From the NCBI GenBank assembly GCA_028280505.1, contig JANQLO010000032.1:1-64000 (forward strand): a stretch of DNA of 64,000 bases. Reading direction: 5' to 3'. Of this stretch, positions 25,863 to 34,806 are shown piece by piece (within the stretch, counting starts at the first letter, position 1; each line of letters opens with the position of its first letter). The translations under genes and the position numbers were made by a program. A model generated the notes under the pieces. That model was given only the letters and a program-made list of their open reading frames with translations, had not been told where the DNA came from and did no database searches. The stretch is from Chromatiales bacterium. Lineage in GTDB: Bacteria; Pseudomonadota; Gammaproteobacteria; Chromatiales; Chromatiaceae.

Positions 25863-26536
25863 TCTCGGTTATCATTCCGGTATTCAACGAGGAAAAGGTA
25901 TTACCTGCGACATTGAATGCCTTGCGTCTGCAGTCCGGCGCGTTCGAGACGATCGTGGTAGACGGCGGCAGTACCGATCGTACGCTTGAGGTTTTGGCCT
26001 CTTACCCTTGGACTAAAGTCAGCAGGGCGCGCAAGGGTCGAGCATCACAAATGAACACCGGTGCCTGCCTCGCGACAGGTGAATGGTTGGTTTTCCTGCA
26101 TGCCGACACCCAATTACCGGATGGTGCATTGGCCAGGCTAAGGGCTTGGCATAATCGGCCCGATATCAAGGCTGGTGGGTTTTGGCATCGTTTTTCCGGT
26201 GATCGTTCAAGCCTGCGACTTATTTCTTGGATCGACAATTTGCGGTGTCGACATTCGCGCATCATTTACGGCGATCAGGCGATGTTCATTCGTCGGGATC
26301 TTTTTATGACGCTGGGTGGGTTTTCCGAACAGGCGACGATGGAGGACGTGGAATTCTGTGAACGCCTCACTCAGATCACTAAGCCGCAGCTGGTGCGAGA
26401 GCCCGTCGTTACCAGTTCACGTAAGTTCGAGCAGATGGGTGTCTGGCGAAGTTTTCTGCGCGTTGCGGTAATACTGATTCGGCACGAGTTGGGTTTGGCG
26501 GTCAATAGAGGACGCTTCTTTACCGACGTTCGCTGA
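25859..26536 (+). CDS. TIGR04283-type family 2 glycosyltransferase
   Basis: The 225-residue enzyme has a GT-A fold: ISVIIPVFNEEKVLPATLNAL, VVDGGSTDRTLEVL, KGRASQMNTGACLATGEWLVFLHADT (the DxD-like metal site), and ATMEDVEFCERL. The sequence suits the TIGR04283 'arsenosugar biosynthesis' glycosyltransferases. The radical SAM enzyme ArsS and ArsM expected for arsenosugar synthesis are not in the window, so the true acceptor may differ. It ends the DUF547 operon. Confidence 0.85.
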   Translation: MISVIIPVFNEEKVLPATLNALRLQSGAFETIVVDGGSTDRTLEVLASYPWTKVSRARKGRASQMNTGACLATGEWLVFLHADTQLPDGALARLRAWHNRPDIKAGGFWHRFSGDRSSLRLISWIDNLRCRHSRIIYGDQAMFIRRDLFMTLGGFSEQATMEDVEFCERLTQITKPQLVREPVVTSSRKFEQMGVWRSFLRVAVILIRHELGLAVNRGRFFTDVR

Positions 26537-26863
26537 TCGCGATGCCGGGACGCCGGCGTACTACTGCGCGGCTCGCGCGGTCCCCATGTCATTGCAAGCG
26601 CGACGGTTCGATTCGCGTGGATTTGCCCTGTTGGTCGCAAACCGGTCTCCGCGTCAGTGGGGACCCGGCCGAGCGAGCGCCCGAATCCGTCCGTCGTTAT
26701 CCAACATATCTCCAAACTGGCACGCCTTGTGCTGTATGTCTCGGAAACATGCGGTCAAGTCCGCGTCATGCCGCCAGGTTTCATTTGCATGCGGCCTGTC
26801 GGGCATGTGCAGCGAAAACGTTGTGCCGTTTGAAGATACAAGAAGCGTAATGGGTAATCGCTT

Positions 26864-26926
26864 TGCATTCTGGGATTGCAAAGTTGCATTTTGAGAATTG
26901 CTTGCTGCAACTTGGGAATGAAAGCG
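26864..26926 (+). repeat. Three tandem 21-bp repeats (putative operator array)
   Basis: Units begin at 26864, 26885 and 26906. Each starts TGCA and has a TTGGGAA-like core (CTGGGAT, TTGAGAA, TTGGGAA) at the same offset. The first unit extends into an inverted pair (TGCATT...ATTGCA). The 21-bp period equals two DNA turns, so bound proteins would lie on one face. It ends 95 bp before the start codon of the REC-GGDEF-EAL gene. Confidence 0.7.
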
Positions 26927-26950
26927 CCATATCGGTTCCATGAATACTTT

Positions 26951-26963
26951 TTGGTCCGACCAA
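26951..26963. promoter_or_regulatory. 13-bp palindrome upstream of the signalling operon
   Basis: TTGGTC and GACCAA flank a single C. It lies 58 bp before the start codon and 24 bp after the repeat array. Possible operator; no known consensus recognised. Confidence 0.35.
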
Positions 26964-27021
26964 TTGGACGATCTGCAAGATTCGCTGGGTGGTTGCAGGC
27001 AGGCGTTAACGGGAGTAGTCG

Positions 27022-29790
27022 ATGTTCGCACAAAACAAACGCCTTCACAGGGTAAGCGTTATGCGCGGCACCTATGCGGTTGCGCATACCGACCCGTTGT
27101 TTCCTCCGGTTAAAACAGTGGGTACGGCGGGGTTTGAGGCCACAGAAAACGGCAGTGATCCGGAGCTCAAACTGCACGAACCCTGGAAGTTGATGGTGGT
27201 GGATGACGAAGAACTGGTCCATCAGATTACCAAGATGGTCTTACGCGACTTCCAGTTCGATCAGCGACCTTTGGCGCTGATTTCCTGTTACTCCGGTCGC
27301 GAGGCCTGTGAAGCAATGGAAGCACACCCGGATATTGCGGCGATCCTGCTCGATGTGGTCATGGAAACCGATGATGCCGGGCTTGAGGTGGTGCGCTATA
27401 TCCGCGAAGAACTTGAAAATCGCCAAGTTCGTATTGTTCTACGCACAGGACAACCGGGTCAGGCGCCCGAAGCCAGTGTCATCGAAAACTATGACATCAA
27501 TGACTATAAGGAGAAAGCCGATTTAACGTCGCAGAAGCTCTTATCGATGGTTCGTGTTGCAGTGCGTGCCTATAGGGACATCATTCGAGTGGAGTATCTG
27601 GCGTCTTCGAACGAAGCTTTGGAGAAAAGAGTCGAGCAGCGCACGCAGGAGATTGTCAGAGTCAACGGGGTTTTGCAGAAACAGGTCGAAAGACGCCGCG
27701 AGGTCAATCGTGCGCTGCGTTGGAGTCAGAGTCGCCTGAGCGAGGCGCAGCGAATCGCAAGAGTTGGCAGCTGGGAATATGATCCCGACACTGGGACCAT
27801 GTTCTGGTCCGATCAGGTCTACCGCATCTTTCACCTCAAACCGCGCAGTTGTGCTTCGACCATGGAGGCATTCGTTTCATCCTTCCTGGAAGTTGATCGT
27901 GCGCCCTTGCGTGCTGCCATTGATGCTGCTTTGGAGGGAAATGACGAATTCGATTTTGAAAGTCGTTTGGTACTACACGACGGCCGTGTTGGTTATGTTC
28001 GTCATCAGGGAAAGCTTGAACGCAATCATACCGACGGGAAGCCGCGGTTGATAGGGGTGATTCAAGATATCACCGAGCAGATTGAGGCCGAATCGGAGAT
28101 GCGTAAGCTCTCCAGCGCCATGGAGCAAATTGCCGACTCGGTCATGATCACCGATATCAATGGTACTACCGAATATGTCAATGTCGCGTTCGAACAGATG
28201 ACGGGATACAGCAAGGAAGAGGCGATTGGGCGTTCAACCAGCATTCTAAAATCCGGTCAGCTGGGAAAAGAGTTTTATAGAAAGCTTTGGCGCACGATAC
28301 TCGAAGGTAGAGTGTTCAGCGACGTGTTGATCAATCGGCGTAAAGACGGTTCTCTATTCTATGAAGAGAAGACCATCGTTCCACAGATTGATAAACAGGG
28401 AGAGATAACGCATTTTATCTCGTCAGGGCGGGATATCACCGAGCGAATCCAATCGGAAGAACGCCTGCATTATCTGGCGCACCATGATGGCTTGACCGGC
28501 CTGCCGAATCGGGTGCTGTTCCAGGACCGGCTAGATCAGGCTATTGCCCGGTCCCGCTGGCGCAAGCGCAAGCTTGCGATCATGTTTCTCGACCTCGATC
28601 GGTTCAAGATTATTAACGATACCCTGGGGCACGATTCGGGTGATCAGCTACTGAAACAGGCGGCTGAACGTATTGCCGACTGCGTGCGGGACGGTGATAC
28701 CGTTGCCCGGCTCGGCGGCGATGAATTCGCGATCCTGCTGAACGATATGGCCAGCGAAGACGGTATCCATTTGATTGCCGAAAAAGTACTCAGTGCGATG
28801 AAGACGTCCTTCTTTATCGATAAGCATGAATTGTTCGTTACGACCAGCATCGGTATCAGCGTATTTCCCAATGACGGTGAGAGCTCGAAGAAACTGCTGA
28901 AAAACGCCGATGCAGCGATGTATCGGGCTAAAGCCCGCGGAAAAAACACTTTCCAGTTTTTTGCGAGTGAAGACGATGCGCGTGCAGTAGAACGCCTACG
29001 CCTCGAAACCAAGCTGAGGCACGCATTGGAACGTGGCGAGTTCCGCATTCATTTGCAGCCACAGGTTGAATTGTCGACCAACGAAGTTTCCGGTGTGGAG
29101 GCTCTGTTACGCTGGAATCTGCCCGACGTCGGTCATGTTGAACCTGCACGTTTCATCCCGCTGCTTGAGGAGTTGGGGTTGATCATCCCGGTGGGAGAAT
29201 GGGTGCTGAGCGAAGCATGTCGAATCGAAAAGCAACGACAAGTGGAAGGATTCACCCCACGTGTTATTGCCGTTAATCTATCCATTCGGCAGTTTCATTA
29301 CGAAGGTTTTCTGCCTTCGCTGATCAGAATTCTCGATCGCACCGGCCTGGATCCTTGTTATCTCGAACTGGAGGTAACCGAGAATTTGTTGATTGAGGAG
29401 ATGGGTGAGGTATCTCGCCTCTTGAATCAGATCCATGAAATGGGCGTGCGGATCAGCATCGATGACTTTGGTACCGGATATTCGTCGCTCAACTATCTCA
29501 AGCGACTCCCGTTCGATGTGCTCAAAATCGACCGCTCCTTTGTCAGTGACGTAAACGACGATAGTGACGATGCTGCGATCGCCGCGGCAATCATTTCGCT
29601 TGCGCAGTTGCTGGATCTCGATGTGATTGCCGAAGGTGTCGAGACTGAGGGGCAACTGGCGTTTCTTCGGGAACGGGGCTGCCATAAGGTGCAAGGGTTC
29701 TTGTTTTGCCCCCCGACTCCCGCCGATCAGCTCGATACGCTTGTCGCAAAGCAGAGGGAAGGGTGGCAGCGCTTGGCGCTGGCTAACTGA
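27022..29790 (+). CDS. REC-PAS-PAS-GGDEF-EAL c-di-GMP signalling protein
   Basis: The 922-residue protein starts with a receiver domain (residues 55-180; Asp61/Asp62, phosphoacceptor Asp111, and RTGQPGQAPEASVI) of the type seen in DUF3369 proteins. A coiled coil (195-230) and two PAS domains (about 235-345 and 350-470) follow. The cyclase domain has intact GGDEF at 565-569 with an upstream RDGD I-site. The phosphodiesterase domain has intact EAL at 693-695, EVTENLL, DDFGTGYSSLNYLKRLPFDVLK and EGVET. Both activities are therefore possible, with switching by phosphorylation and PAS ligands. GGGAG seven nt before ATG 27022 supports the start. It heads a four-gene operon. Confidence 0.93.
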   Translation: MFAQNKRLHRVSVMRGTYAVAHTDPLFPPVKTVGTAGFEATENGSDPELKLHEPWKLMVVDDEELVHQITKMVLRDFQFDQRPLALISCYSGREACEAMEAHPDIAAILLDVVMETDDAGLEVVRYIREELENRQVRIVLRTGQPGQAPEASVIENYDINDYKEKADLTSQKLLSMVRVAVRAYRDIIRVEYLASSNEALEKRVEQRTQEIVRVNGVLQKQVERRREVNRALRWSQSRLSEAQRIARVGSWEYDPDTGTMFWSDQVYRIFHLKPRSCASTMEAFVSSFLEVDRAPLRAAIDAALEGNDEFDFESRLVLHDGRVGYVRHQGKLERNHTDGKPRLIGVIQDITEQIEAESEMRKLSSAMEQIADSVMITDINGTTEYVNVAFEQMTGYSKEEAIGRSTSILKSGQLGKEFYRKLWRTILEGRVFSDVLINRRKDGSLFYEEKTIVPQIDKQGEITHFISSGRDITERIQSEERLHYLAHHDGLTGLPNRVLFQDRLDQAIARSRWRKRKLAIMFLDLDRFKIINDTLGHDSGDQLLKQAAERIADCVRDGDTVARLGGDEFAILLNDMASEDGIHLIAEKVLSAMKTSFFIDKHELFVTTSIGISVFPNDGESSKKLLKNADAAMYRAKARGKNTFQFFASEDDARAVERLRLETKLRHALERGEFRIHLQPQVELSTNEVSGVEALLRWNLPDVGHVEPARFIPLLEELGLIIPVGEWVLSEACRIEKQRQVEGFTPRVIAVNLSIRQFHYEGFLPSLIRILDRTGLDPCYLELEVTENLLIEEMGEVSRLLNQIHEMGVRISIDDFGTGYSSLNYLKRLPFDVLKIDRSFVSDVNDDSDDAAIAAAIISLAQLLDLDVIAEGVETEGQLAFLRERGCHKVQGFLFCPPTPADQLDTLVAKQREGWQRLALAN

Positions 29791-29807
29791 GGGTAGGGGA
29801 GTCTGTG

Positions 29808-30326
29808 ATGAAAAAGGACAGTCTCAACGTGATCGACCTCGATCGTGAAGAGTATCTCGCTCATCTGGTCGGTGAACTCGCCGGTTTGTTACAAGACATG
29901 GTCGGACTGGATGATGCAAGGGTGTTCGTTAGTGTCGCCGGTCAGAACATGGGCTCTCGTATAGATCGGAGTTGCCGCCAGGCCATGGGTCTGGAACGTC
30001 TCGACCGAAAGCAGGTGGCGCGCGTCATCGAAGAGCTCAGCCGGCGTATCGGTGGAACCTTTGAGTTGAAAGCGTCGAACGAGTGTCATTTGGTCTACGA
30101 CAACACTTGCTGCCCATTTGGAGAAGGCGCACTTAACCGCAAGGCGTTGTGCATGATGACGTCGAATATGTTCGGCACTATCGCGGCCGACAACTTAGGG
30201 TATGCCAAGGTCAGCCTCGAAAAGACAATTGCGGAAGGCGAGCACGGTTGTCGGGTCGTGATTTATCTCGATCCGAATGACGAGCGTGCCCGATGCGCGG
30301 AGGGCCAGGAATACCTGGGTCGTTAA
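29808..30326 (+). CDS. Methanogen-output-domain (metOD1)-like protein
   Basis: The 172-residue protein resembles the 'methanogen output domain 1', with VYDNTCCPFGEGALNRKALCMMTSNMFGTI and AADNLGYAKVSLEKTIAEGEHGCRVVIYL. Four or more Cys (TCCPFGE, LCMM, GCRV) are conserved-looking and may bind metal or form a thiol switch. AGGGGAG six nt upstream supports ATG 29808. It is sandwiched between the c-di-GMP protein and a histidine kinase, which implies a sensory or partner role. Function is unknown. Confidence 0.7.
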   Translation: MKKDSLNVIDLDREEYLAHLVGELAGLLQDMVGLDDARVFVSVAGQNMGSRIDRSCRQAMGLERLDRKQVARVIEELSRRIGGTFELKASNECHLVYDNTCCPFGEGALNRKALCMMTSNMFGTIAADNLGYAKVSLEKTIAEGEHGCRVVIYLDPNDERARCAEGQEYLGR

Positions 30327-30328
30327 AC

Positions 30329-32080
30329 ATGTCACTGATAGCGGGATTTAACGCTTTAGTCGAGACTGTCGACCAGCCGATGCTATTGCTCGATGGCAAG
30401 GGCGGTTTGCTCGGTGCGAATGCGCATGCACGCCGCCTGTTGTCGATCGCGGATGATTTCTCCGTTGGTGCGCCATTGAGTCGTTGGACAGTGGAGCATG
30501 AACACTACGCGCTCGCTGATCAATTGATGCGCTGGTATCGGAGTCGAACGCCTATTGTCGGCACATTGAAGCATTGTCGTGACGATGGCGAATTGATATC
30601 GACGCAGTGGCGCGGATGTTCGATTGGCGACATCGACGGCGAACACGGAATCTTACTTCGGATGCCTAATCCGCGTTTGTTGCGTGAGGGTTTTCTGACG
30701 TTGAAGCAAAAGGCCGATGCGTTAAGCCGCGAGATAGCCGAGCGGAAACGTATTGAAGCGAGTTTGGCGCGTCGAGAACAGGAATTGCGATTGTTACTCG
30801 AATCAAGCGGACAACCATTCTACGGTATCAACCGCGAGGGTAAGTGTACCTTTGCCAATCCTGCCTGCGTTGATGGGCTTGGCTACGAAAGCGAGCAGGC
30901 TTTGCTTGGAAAAAACATGCACGAGCTCGTGCATCATTCATACAAAGACGGTAGGCCCATGCCTGTGCAGGAATGTCGTATCTACAACGCTTTCGGCACA
31001 GGTACCAAGGTTTGGGTTGATGCCGAAGAGGTGTTTTGGAGAAAAGACGGCACGAGCTTTCCGGTCGAATACTCGGCCTTTCCGATCAGGCGCGGTGACG
31101 ACATCGTCGGTACCGTGGTGAGTTTTCGCGATATCAGTCGTTGGCGTAATGCCGAAGCGAAGATCGTGAAACTGAACGAAGAGCTCGAATCCCGCGTGAA
31201 CGAGCGTACGGCGGCATTGGCCGACGCCAAGCAACGTTTGGAGTCGACGGTCGACGAGTTGAAACAGACCCAGAGCTTTCTCATTCACACCGAAAAAATG
31301 GCGGCGCTCGGTCAATTGGTAGCCGGGGTCGCACATGAGATCAACACGCCAATCGGTATCGGCGTCACCGCAGCATCTTATCTCAAGGACCAAGTTCAGC
31401 ATTATCACGCACGCTATCAAGACGGCAGTATAACGCGCGGTGATTTCGAGAATTTGATGTCGGCTATCCTGGAGCTGACGGAGATGATCATGGTGAATCT
31501 CGACCGCGCATCGAAACTGATTAAGAGCTTTAAACGTGTTGCAGTCGATCAGTCCAGCGAGATTCGCCAAGTATTCTCGCTACGCACTTATTTGGAAGAA
31601 ATCATCGCCAGTCTGGCACCTCAGTTGCGTAAGTATCGTCACCATATCGAGATAGTGTGTCCGGATACATTGGAGCTGGACAGCTATCCCGGCATCTATT
31701 CCCAGATCATTACCAATCTGGTGCTGAATTCCGTTCTGCATGCCTTCGACGACGAGGAGGCCGGAACGATCACGTTGAGGGTGGTGCCGCGAGATCACGA
31801 TTTCGTGCTGCTGTATCAGGACGACGGCCTAGGCATGACGGCCGAGGTACAGCAGCACATCTTTGATCCTTTTTATACGACTCGACGGGGAATGGGAGGG
31901 AGTGGCCTGGGCATGTATCTGGTATTCAATCTGGTTACCAGTTCCCTGTGCGGAAAAATCGACTGTGTAAGCAAACTGGGAGAAGGGGTCACATTCACGC
32001 TGACACTGCCGTACTGCTCACCCGAGAATGCGCGAGAGAAATGCCAAGGTGGAAATGAGGTGGCATTCGGTGCCGCCTAG
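30329..32080 (+). CDS. Cytoplasmic PAS-PAS sensor histidine kinase
   Basis: The 583-residue kinase has no membrane helix. It has an N-terminal PAS-like domain (about 1-110), a second PAS (about 155-280; GQPFYGINREGKCTFANPACV...GTVVSFRDISRW) and a coiled coil (285-320). The phosphoacceptor is His336 in GVAHEINTPIGIG. The ATPase domain has NLVLNSVLHAF, YQDDGLGM and GGSGLGMYLVFNLVT. The INTPIG form is typical of multi-domain kinases acting on stand-alone receiver proteins. The REC domain of the first gene in the operon is the natural target. It follows the metOD1 stop by 2 nt. Confidence 0.9.
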   Translation: MSLIAGFNALVETVDQPMLLLDGKGGLLGANAHARRLLSIADDFSVGAPLSRWTVEHEHYALADQLMRWYRSRTPIVGTLKHCRDDGELISTQWRGCSIGDIDGEHGILLRMPNPRLLREGFLTLKQKADALSREIAERKRIEASLARREQELRLLLESSGQPFYGINREGKCTFANPACVDGLGYESEQALLGKNMHELVHHSYKDGRPMPVQECRIYNAFGTGTKVWVDAEEVFWRKDGTSFPVEYSAFPIRRGDDIVGTVVSFRDISRWRNAEAKIVKLNEELESRVNERTAALADAKQRLESTVDELKQTQSFLIHTEKMAALGQLVAGVAHEINTPIGIGVTAASYLKDQVQHYHARYQDGSITRGDFENLMSAILELTEMIMVNLDRASKLIKSFKRVAVDQSSEIRQVFSLRTYLEEIIASLAPQLRKYRHHIEIVCPDTLELDSYPGIYSQIITNLVLNSVLHAFDDEEAGTITLRVVPRDHDFVLLYQDDGLGMTAEVQQHIFDPFYTTRRGMGGSGLGMYLVFNLVTSSLCGKIDCVSKLGEGVTFTLTLPYCSPENAREKCQGGNEVAFGAA

Positions 32081-32126
32081 GTTGTGCGGATTACGCTTAT
32101 GACGCGAAAGGATGGGGTCGTTCGTT

Positions 32127-32543
32127 ATGGTGTTTTTTGAACATGGTGAGTTTGCTGTTTCGCATGAAGGCTCGATTCTCAGTTTTCGCGCTGCGGGCAC
32201 TTTCAATGTCGAGGGTTCCGAAGCATGTATTAAAAGAATTGCCGCTGAGATCGAACGCATGGGCCGTGCGCCGTTTGCGCTACTGGTCGATCAACTGGAC
32301 TGGGAAGGTGTGACTGAGGATGGTCTTGAGGTTTGGGTCTCGGCGGCAAACCATTGGGAGCGTCATGGTCATCGTGCCATGGCGCGTATCTGCGATCCCA
32401 ACAGGCTGACTTACCAGACCTTTCTAGCTGAATTCGATCGGCAACACCTTGATTATGCGCAGATCGAGCTATTCAATACTCGTCGTGACGGGTTGAGTTG
32501 GTTGTGGCGACTGGGTTTTGAAGGCTATGAGATATTGCCTTGA
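32127..32543 (+). CDS. Small STAS/SpoIIAA-like protein, last gene of the signalling operon
   Basis: The 138-residue protein has alternating strands and helices (SILSFRAAGTFNVEGSEACIKRIAAEIERM, then FALLVDQLDWEGVTEDGLEVW). That pattern resembles STAS or SpoIIAA-like folds in which the first half reports a change of state. A GGATGGGG sequence precedes ATG 32127. No phosphorylatable Ser motif is obvious. As fourth gene in the c-di-GMP/kinase operon it may be an output or anti-anti-sigma-type partner. The fold is inferred, not recognised. Confidence 0.6.
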   Translation: MVFFEHGEFAVSHEGSILSFRAAGTFNVEGSEACIKRIAAEIERMGRAPFALLVDQLDWEGVTEDGLEVWVSAANHWERHGHRAMARICDPNRLTYQTFLAEFDRQHLDYAQIELFNTRRDGLSWLWRLGFEGYEILP

Positions 32544-32662
32544 GAATAGATCAACGGATGGCCTGCGGTCGCATGAGGTATGCATCGCAGAGAGAGGATG
32601 TCAGAGATTTCGTGTGTGCCGTTTCGGTTGATCGGATTAGGTATGTGTTCGATTAAAATCAG

Positions 32663-32693
32663 CGAACAGGCCCGCATGATGCGGGCCTGTTCG
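32663..32693. terminator. Bidirectional terminator hairpin between convergent genes
   Basis: CGAACAGGCCCGC (32663-32675) and its reverse complement (32681-32693) flank a 5-nt loop. On the minus strand a T-rich stretch (CTGATTTTAAT) follows, so it best terminates the minus-strand gene 32698-33048; it may also stop the signalling operon. Confidence 0.75.
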
Positions 32694-32697
32694 TTAC

Positions 32698-33048
32698 CTA
32701 ATGCGCTTTGTTGACTTCGTTGAAAGTATCCGATTTCGACACGTTTGGTTCGACACGCCGGTCGTTTGCGTCGGTGCCCCAAATACCCTGGCAACGGTCG
32801 GCTTCGACGCCCTGCATGGTTAACAGCGTCCACATGGCGGCGATGCCCCACATTGCTATGCCGAGTCCGATGGTATACCAGCTTATGCCGGTTTCCCCGG
32901 TCGGTCCGCCGAGAAAGCCGTAAACGATGCTGACTATCCCGAATAGCCAGAACACGGTAACCGGGGCGGCGCAGTTGCTCCCGCAGCCATAGCGGCAGGC
33001 GCCAACCGGTGGCGTTAGGATCGAAGTCAAATAGGGTCTCATCCGCAT
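32698..33048 (-). CDS. Small two-helix membrane protein, unrecognised
   Basis: The 116-residue protein has a Cys-rich N-terminus (GACRYGCGSNC), two membrane helices (TVFWLFGIVSIVYGFLGG and WYTIGLGIAMWGIAAMWTLL) and a polar tail with one Cys (ADRCQGIW). GGGGAG ten nt upstream supports ATG 33048. Its wording is consistent with a conserved hypothetical of related proteobacteria; no function can be given. Confidence 0.65.
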   Translation of the reverse strand: MRMRPYLTSILTPPVGACRYGCGSNCAAPVTVFWLFGIVSIVYGFLGGPTGETGISWYTIGLGIAMWGIAAMWTLLTMQGVEADRCQGIWGTDANDRRVEPNVSKSDTFNEVNKAH

Positions 33049-33170
33049 GACCAATCCACTCCCCTCATTCAGTAATAATTATCAGCAGGGGATTAGTAGC
33101 ACGGTATTTCCTTGTTCAGTAATACTTTTTCCTGATGCAGGCCAAGACTTTTCCTATGGCAGGGATGAGA

Positions 33171-33968
33171 TCAGGCGGATAGGTCGGCCGGAAGGTGCGG
33201 GCGGATCGTCTGAACCATGTCGCGGTGCAGTTTGACGTTGGCGGCGATGACATTGCCGGTGTCCATATGACGACTCCCCCCGCCGATGTCGCTGACCGCG
33301 CCGCCGGCTTCCTGCACCAGCAGGGCACCTGCCGCAAAGTCCCAGACCGATAGGCCCAGCTCCCAAAAACCGTCGAGGCGGCCGGCGGCGACATAGGCGA
33401 AGTCCAGTGCTGCCGAGCCCGGTCGCCGAATACCCGCCGTTTCGCGGGTAAGGTCTTTCAACATGGCCAAGTAAGCATCCATATACCGTTGATCACGAAA
33501 TGGAATCCCCGTACCCAGCAAGGCGCCTTTGAGTCCCTTTTGCTCTGTGACCCGCAGACGGCGGTCATTGAGTAATGCGCCGGCGCCGCGGTCTGCGGTG
33601 AACATTTCGTCGCGTACCGGATCGTAGACCACGGCGCTTTCCAGCCGGCCACGATGGGTGAGTGCGATCGACACGGCGAATTGCGGAAAACCGTGTAGAT
33701 AGTTAGTGGTTCCGTCCAGCGGATCAATGATCCATTGGAATTCGTCTTTGCCCTGTTTGCCGGTTTCTTCCGCGAGGACGGCATGCCCCGGGTACGCGCG
33801 GCGTATGGTTTCGATGATCGCGTGTTCGGCATTTCGGTCGACCTCGCTGACGAAGTCGTTAGTCTGTTTTTCCGACACCGTGAGGGTGTCGAGACGGCCG
33901 AACGAGCGCATGATCACACTGCCGGCCTGACGGGCGGCGCGTACGGCAATATTGGTGGTGGGATTCAT
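33171..33968 (-). CDS. suhB: Inositol-1-monophosphatase family protein
   Basis: The 265-residue enzyme shows the Li+-sensitive phosphatase motifs: NDFVSEVDRNAE, LAEETGKQG, IDPLDGTTNYLHGFPQFAVSIAL (metal-binding Asp residues) and LSVWDFAAGALLVQEAGG. It hydrolyses inositol monophosphate; in E. coli the same protein also assists rRNA antitermination. Length equals E. coli SuhB (267 aa). It is divergent from trmJ with 76 bp between them, the same arrangement as E. coli suhB and trmJ. Confidence 0.93.
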   Translation of the reverse strand: MNPTTNIAVRAARQAGSVIMRSFGRLDTLTVSEKQTNDFVSEVDRNAEHAIIETIRRAYPGHAVLAEETGKQGKDEFQWIIDPLDGTTNYLHGFPQFAVSIALTHRGRLESAVVYDPVRDEMFTADRGAGALLNDRRLRVTEQKGLKGALLGTGIPFRDQRYMDAYLAMLKDLTRETAGIRRPGSAALDFAYVAAGRLDGFWELGLSVWDFAAGALLVQEAGGAVSDIGGGSRHMDTGNVIAANVKLHRDMVQTIRPHLPADLSA

Positions 33969-34044
33969 GGCGCGCGAGGATACGGGAAATATGGGGCAGC
34001 GGAAAGGCAAATTCCCAGATCCGGGTCTTTGGTAAGCTTGAGCG

Positions 34045-34779
34045 ATGAATAACGTACGTATTGTATTGGTGCAGACGTCACACCCCGGCAACATAGGCGC
34101 GACCGCTCGGGCAATGAAGAATATGTGTCTGAGCGAGTTGGTGCTGGTGCAACCGAGGGTGTATCCAAGTGAGGAGGCGACGGCGCGCGCTTCGGGTGCG
34201 GATGATGTATTGGCCGGCGCACGCGTGGTCGATTCCTTGGCCGATGCGATTGCGGATTGTCGCTTGGTTATCGGGTCCAGTGCGCGACTGCGTTCGGTGC
34301 CTTGGCCGCTGCTGACGCCACGTGAGACGGCGGAACTCGCGGCCGGCGAAGTGCGGAGCGCCCCGGTAGCGATCGTGTTTGGGCGCGAGAGTTCCGGCCT
34401 GAGTAACCAAGAATTGGATATGTGCAGTCACCTGGTGAACATTCCCACCAATCCGGAGTACAGCTCGCTGAACGTGGCGATGGCCGTGCAGGTTCTCAGC
34501 TATGAGCTGATGTTGGCCGGTGACAGCGCAAACGTGCGTTGTGAAATGCCGGAGAGGTGTGCAAGCAACGCTGAGATGGAAGGCTTCTTCGGTCACCTTG
34601 AGCAGGCTTTGGACGAGATCGGTTTCACCGATGCACGCCGTTCCGACAAACTGATGCGGCGCCTGCGGCGCCTGTTCCATCGCGCTTCGCCGGATACCGA
34701 AGAGGTTAATATTCTGCGCGGCATTCTCAGCGCGGCCCAGGGCCGGAAATCAATGCGACGTGATGCTGCCGGATCATAG
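34045..34779 (+). CDS. trmJ: tRNA (cytidine/uridine-32-2'-O)-methyltransferase TrmJ
   Basis: The 244-residue SPOUT enzyme shows VLVQTSHPGNIGATARAMKNMCLSELVLVQPR, FGRESSGLSNQELDMCSHLVNIPTN and SLNVAMAVQVLSYEL, the knotted SAM site. It 2'-O-methylates residue 32 of several tRNAs. The C-terminal extension (about 170-244) is helical, as in E. coli TrmJ (246 aa). It lies upstream of cysE and the isc operon, a common gammaproteobacterial order, but here a MITE separates it from cysE. Confidence 0.95.
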   Translation: MNNVRIVLVQTSHPGNIGATARAMKNMCLSELVLVQPRVYPSEEATARASGADDVLAGARVVDSLADAIADCRLVIGSSARLRSVPWPLLTPRETAELAAGEVRSAPVAIVFGRESSGLSNQELDMCSHLVNIPTNPEYSSLNVAMAVQVLSYELMLAGDSANVRCEMPERCASNAEMEGFFGHLEQALDEIGFTDARRSDKLMRRLRRLFHRASPDTEEVNILRGILSAAQGRKSMRRDAAGS

Positions 34780-34806
34780 TTTTTCCGAGGTAATTGCCAT
34801 CCTGGT

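Larger units (their letters stand above)
26537..27021. other. 485-bp intergenic region before the signalling operon
   Basis: Several small ORFs cross the region but none looks like a protein family or has an RBS. It holds three tandem 21-bp repeats (26864-26926) and a palindrome TTGGTCCGACCAA (26951-26963), both likely control sites for the c-di-GMP gene. Confidence 0.6.

Noticed and set aside
26871..26888. Possible sigma-54 promoter (TGGGATTGCAAAGTTGCA)
   Set aside because: The distance between the GG and GC elements is 13-14 instead of 12, and the sequence is part of the 21-bp repeat array.
26586..26894. 102-residue plus-strand ORF upstream of the c-di-GMP gene
   Set aside because: No RBS, no family-like sequence, and it runs into the repeat array.
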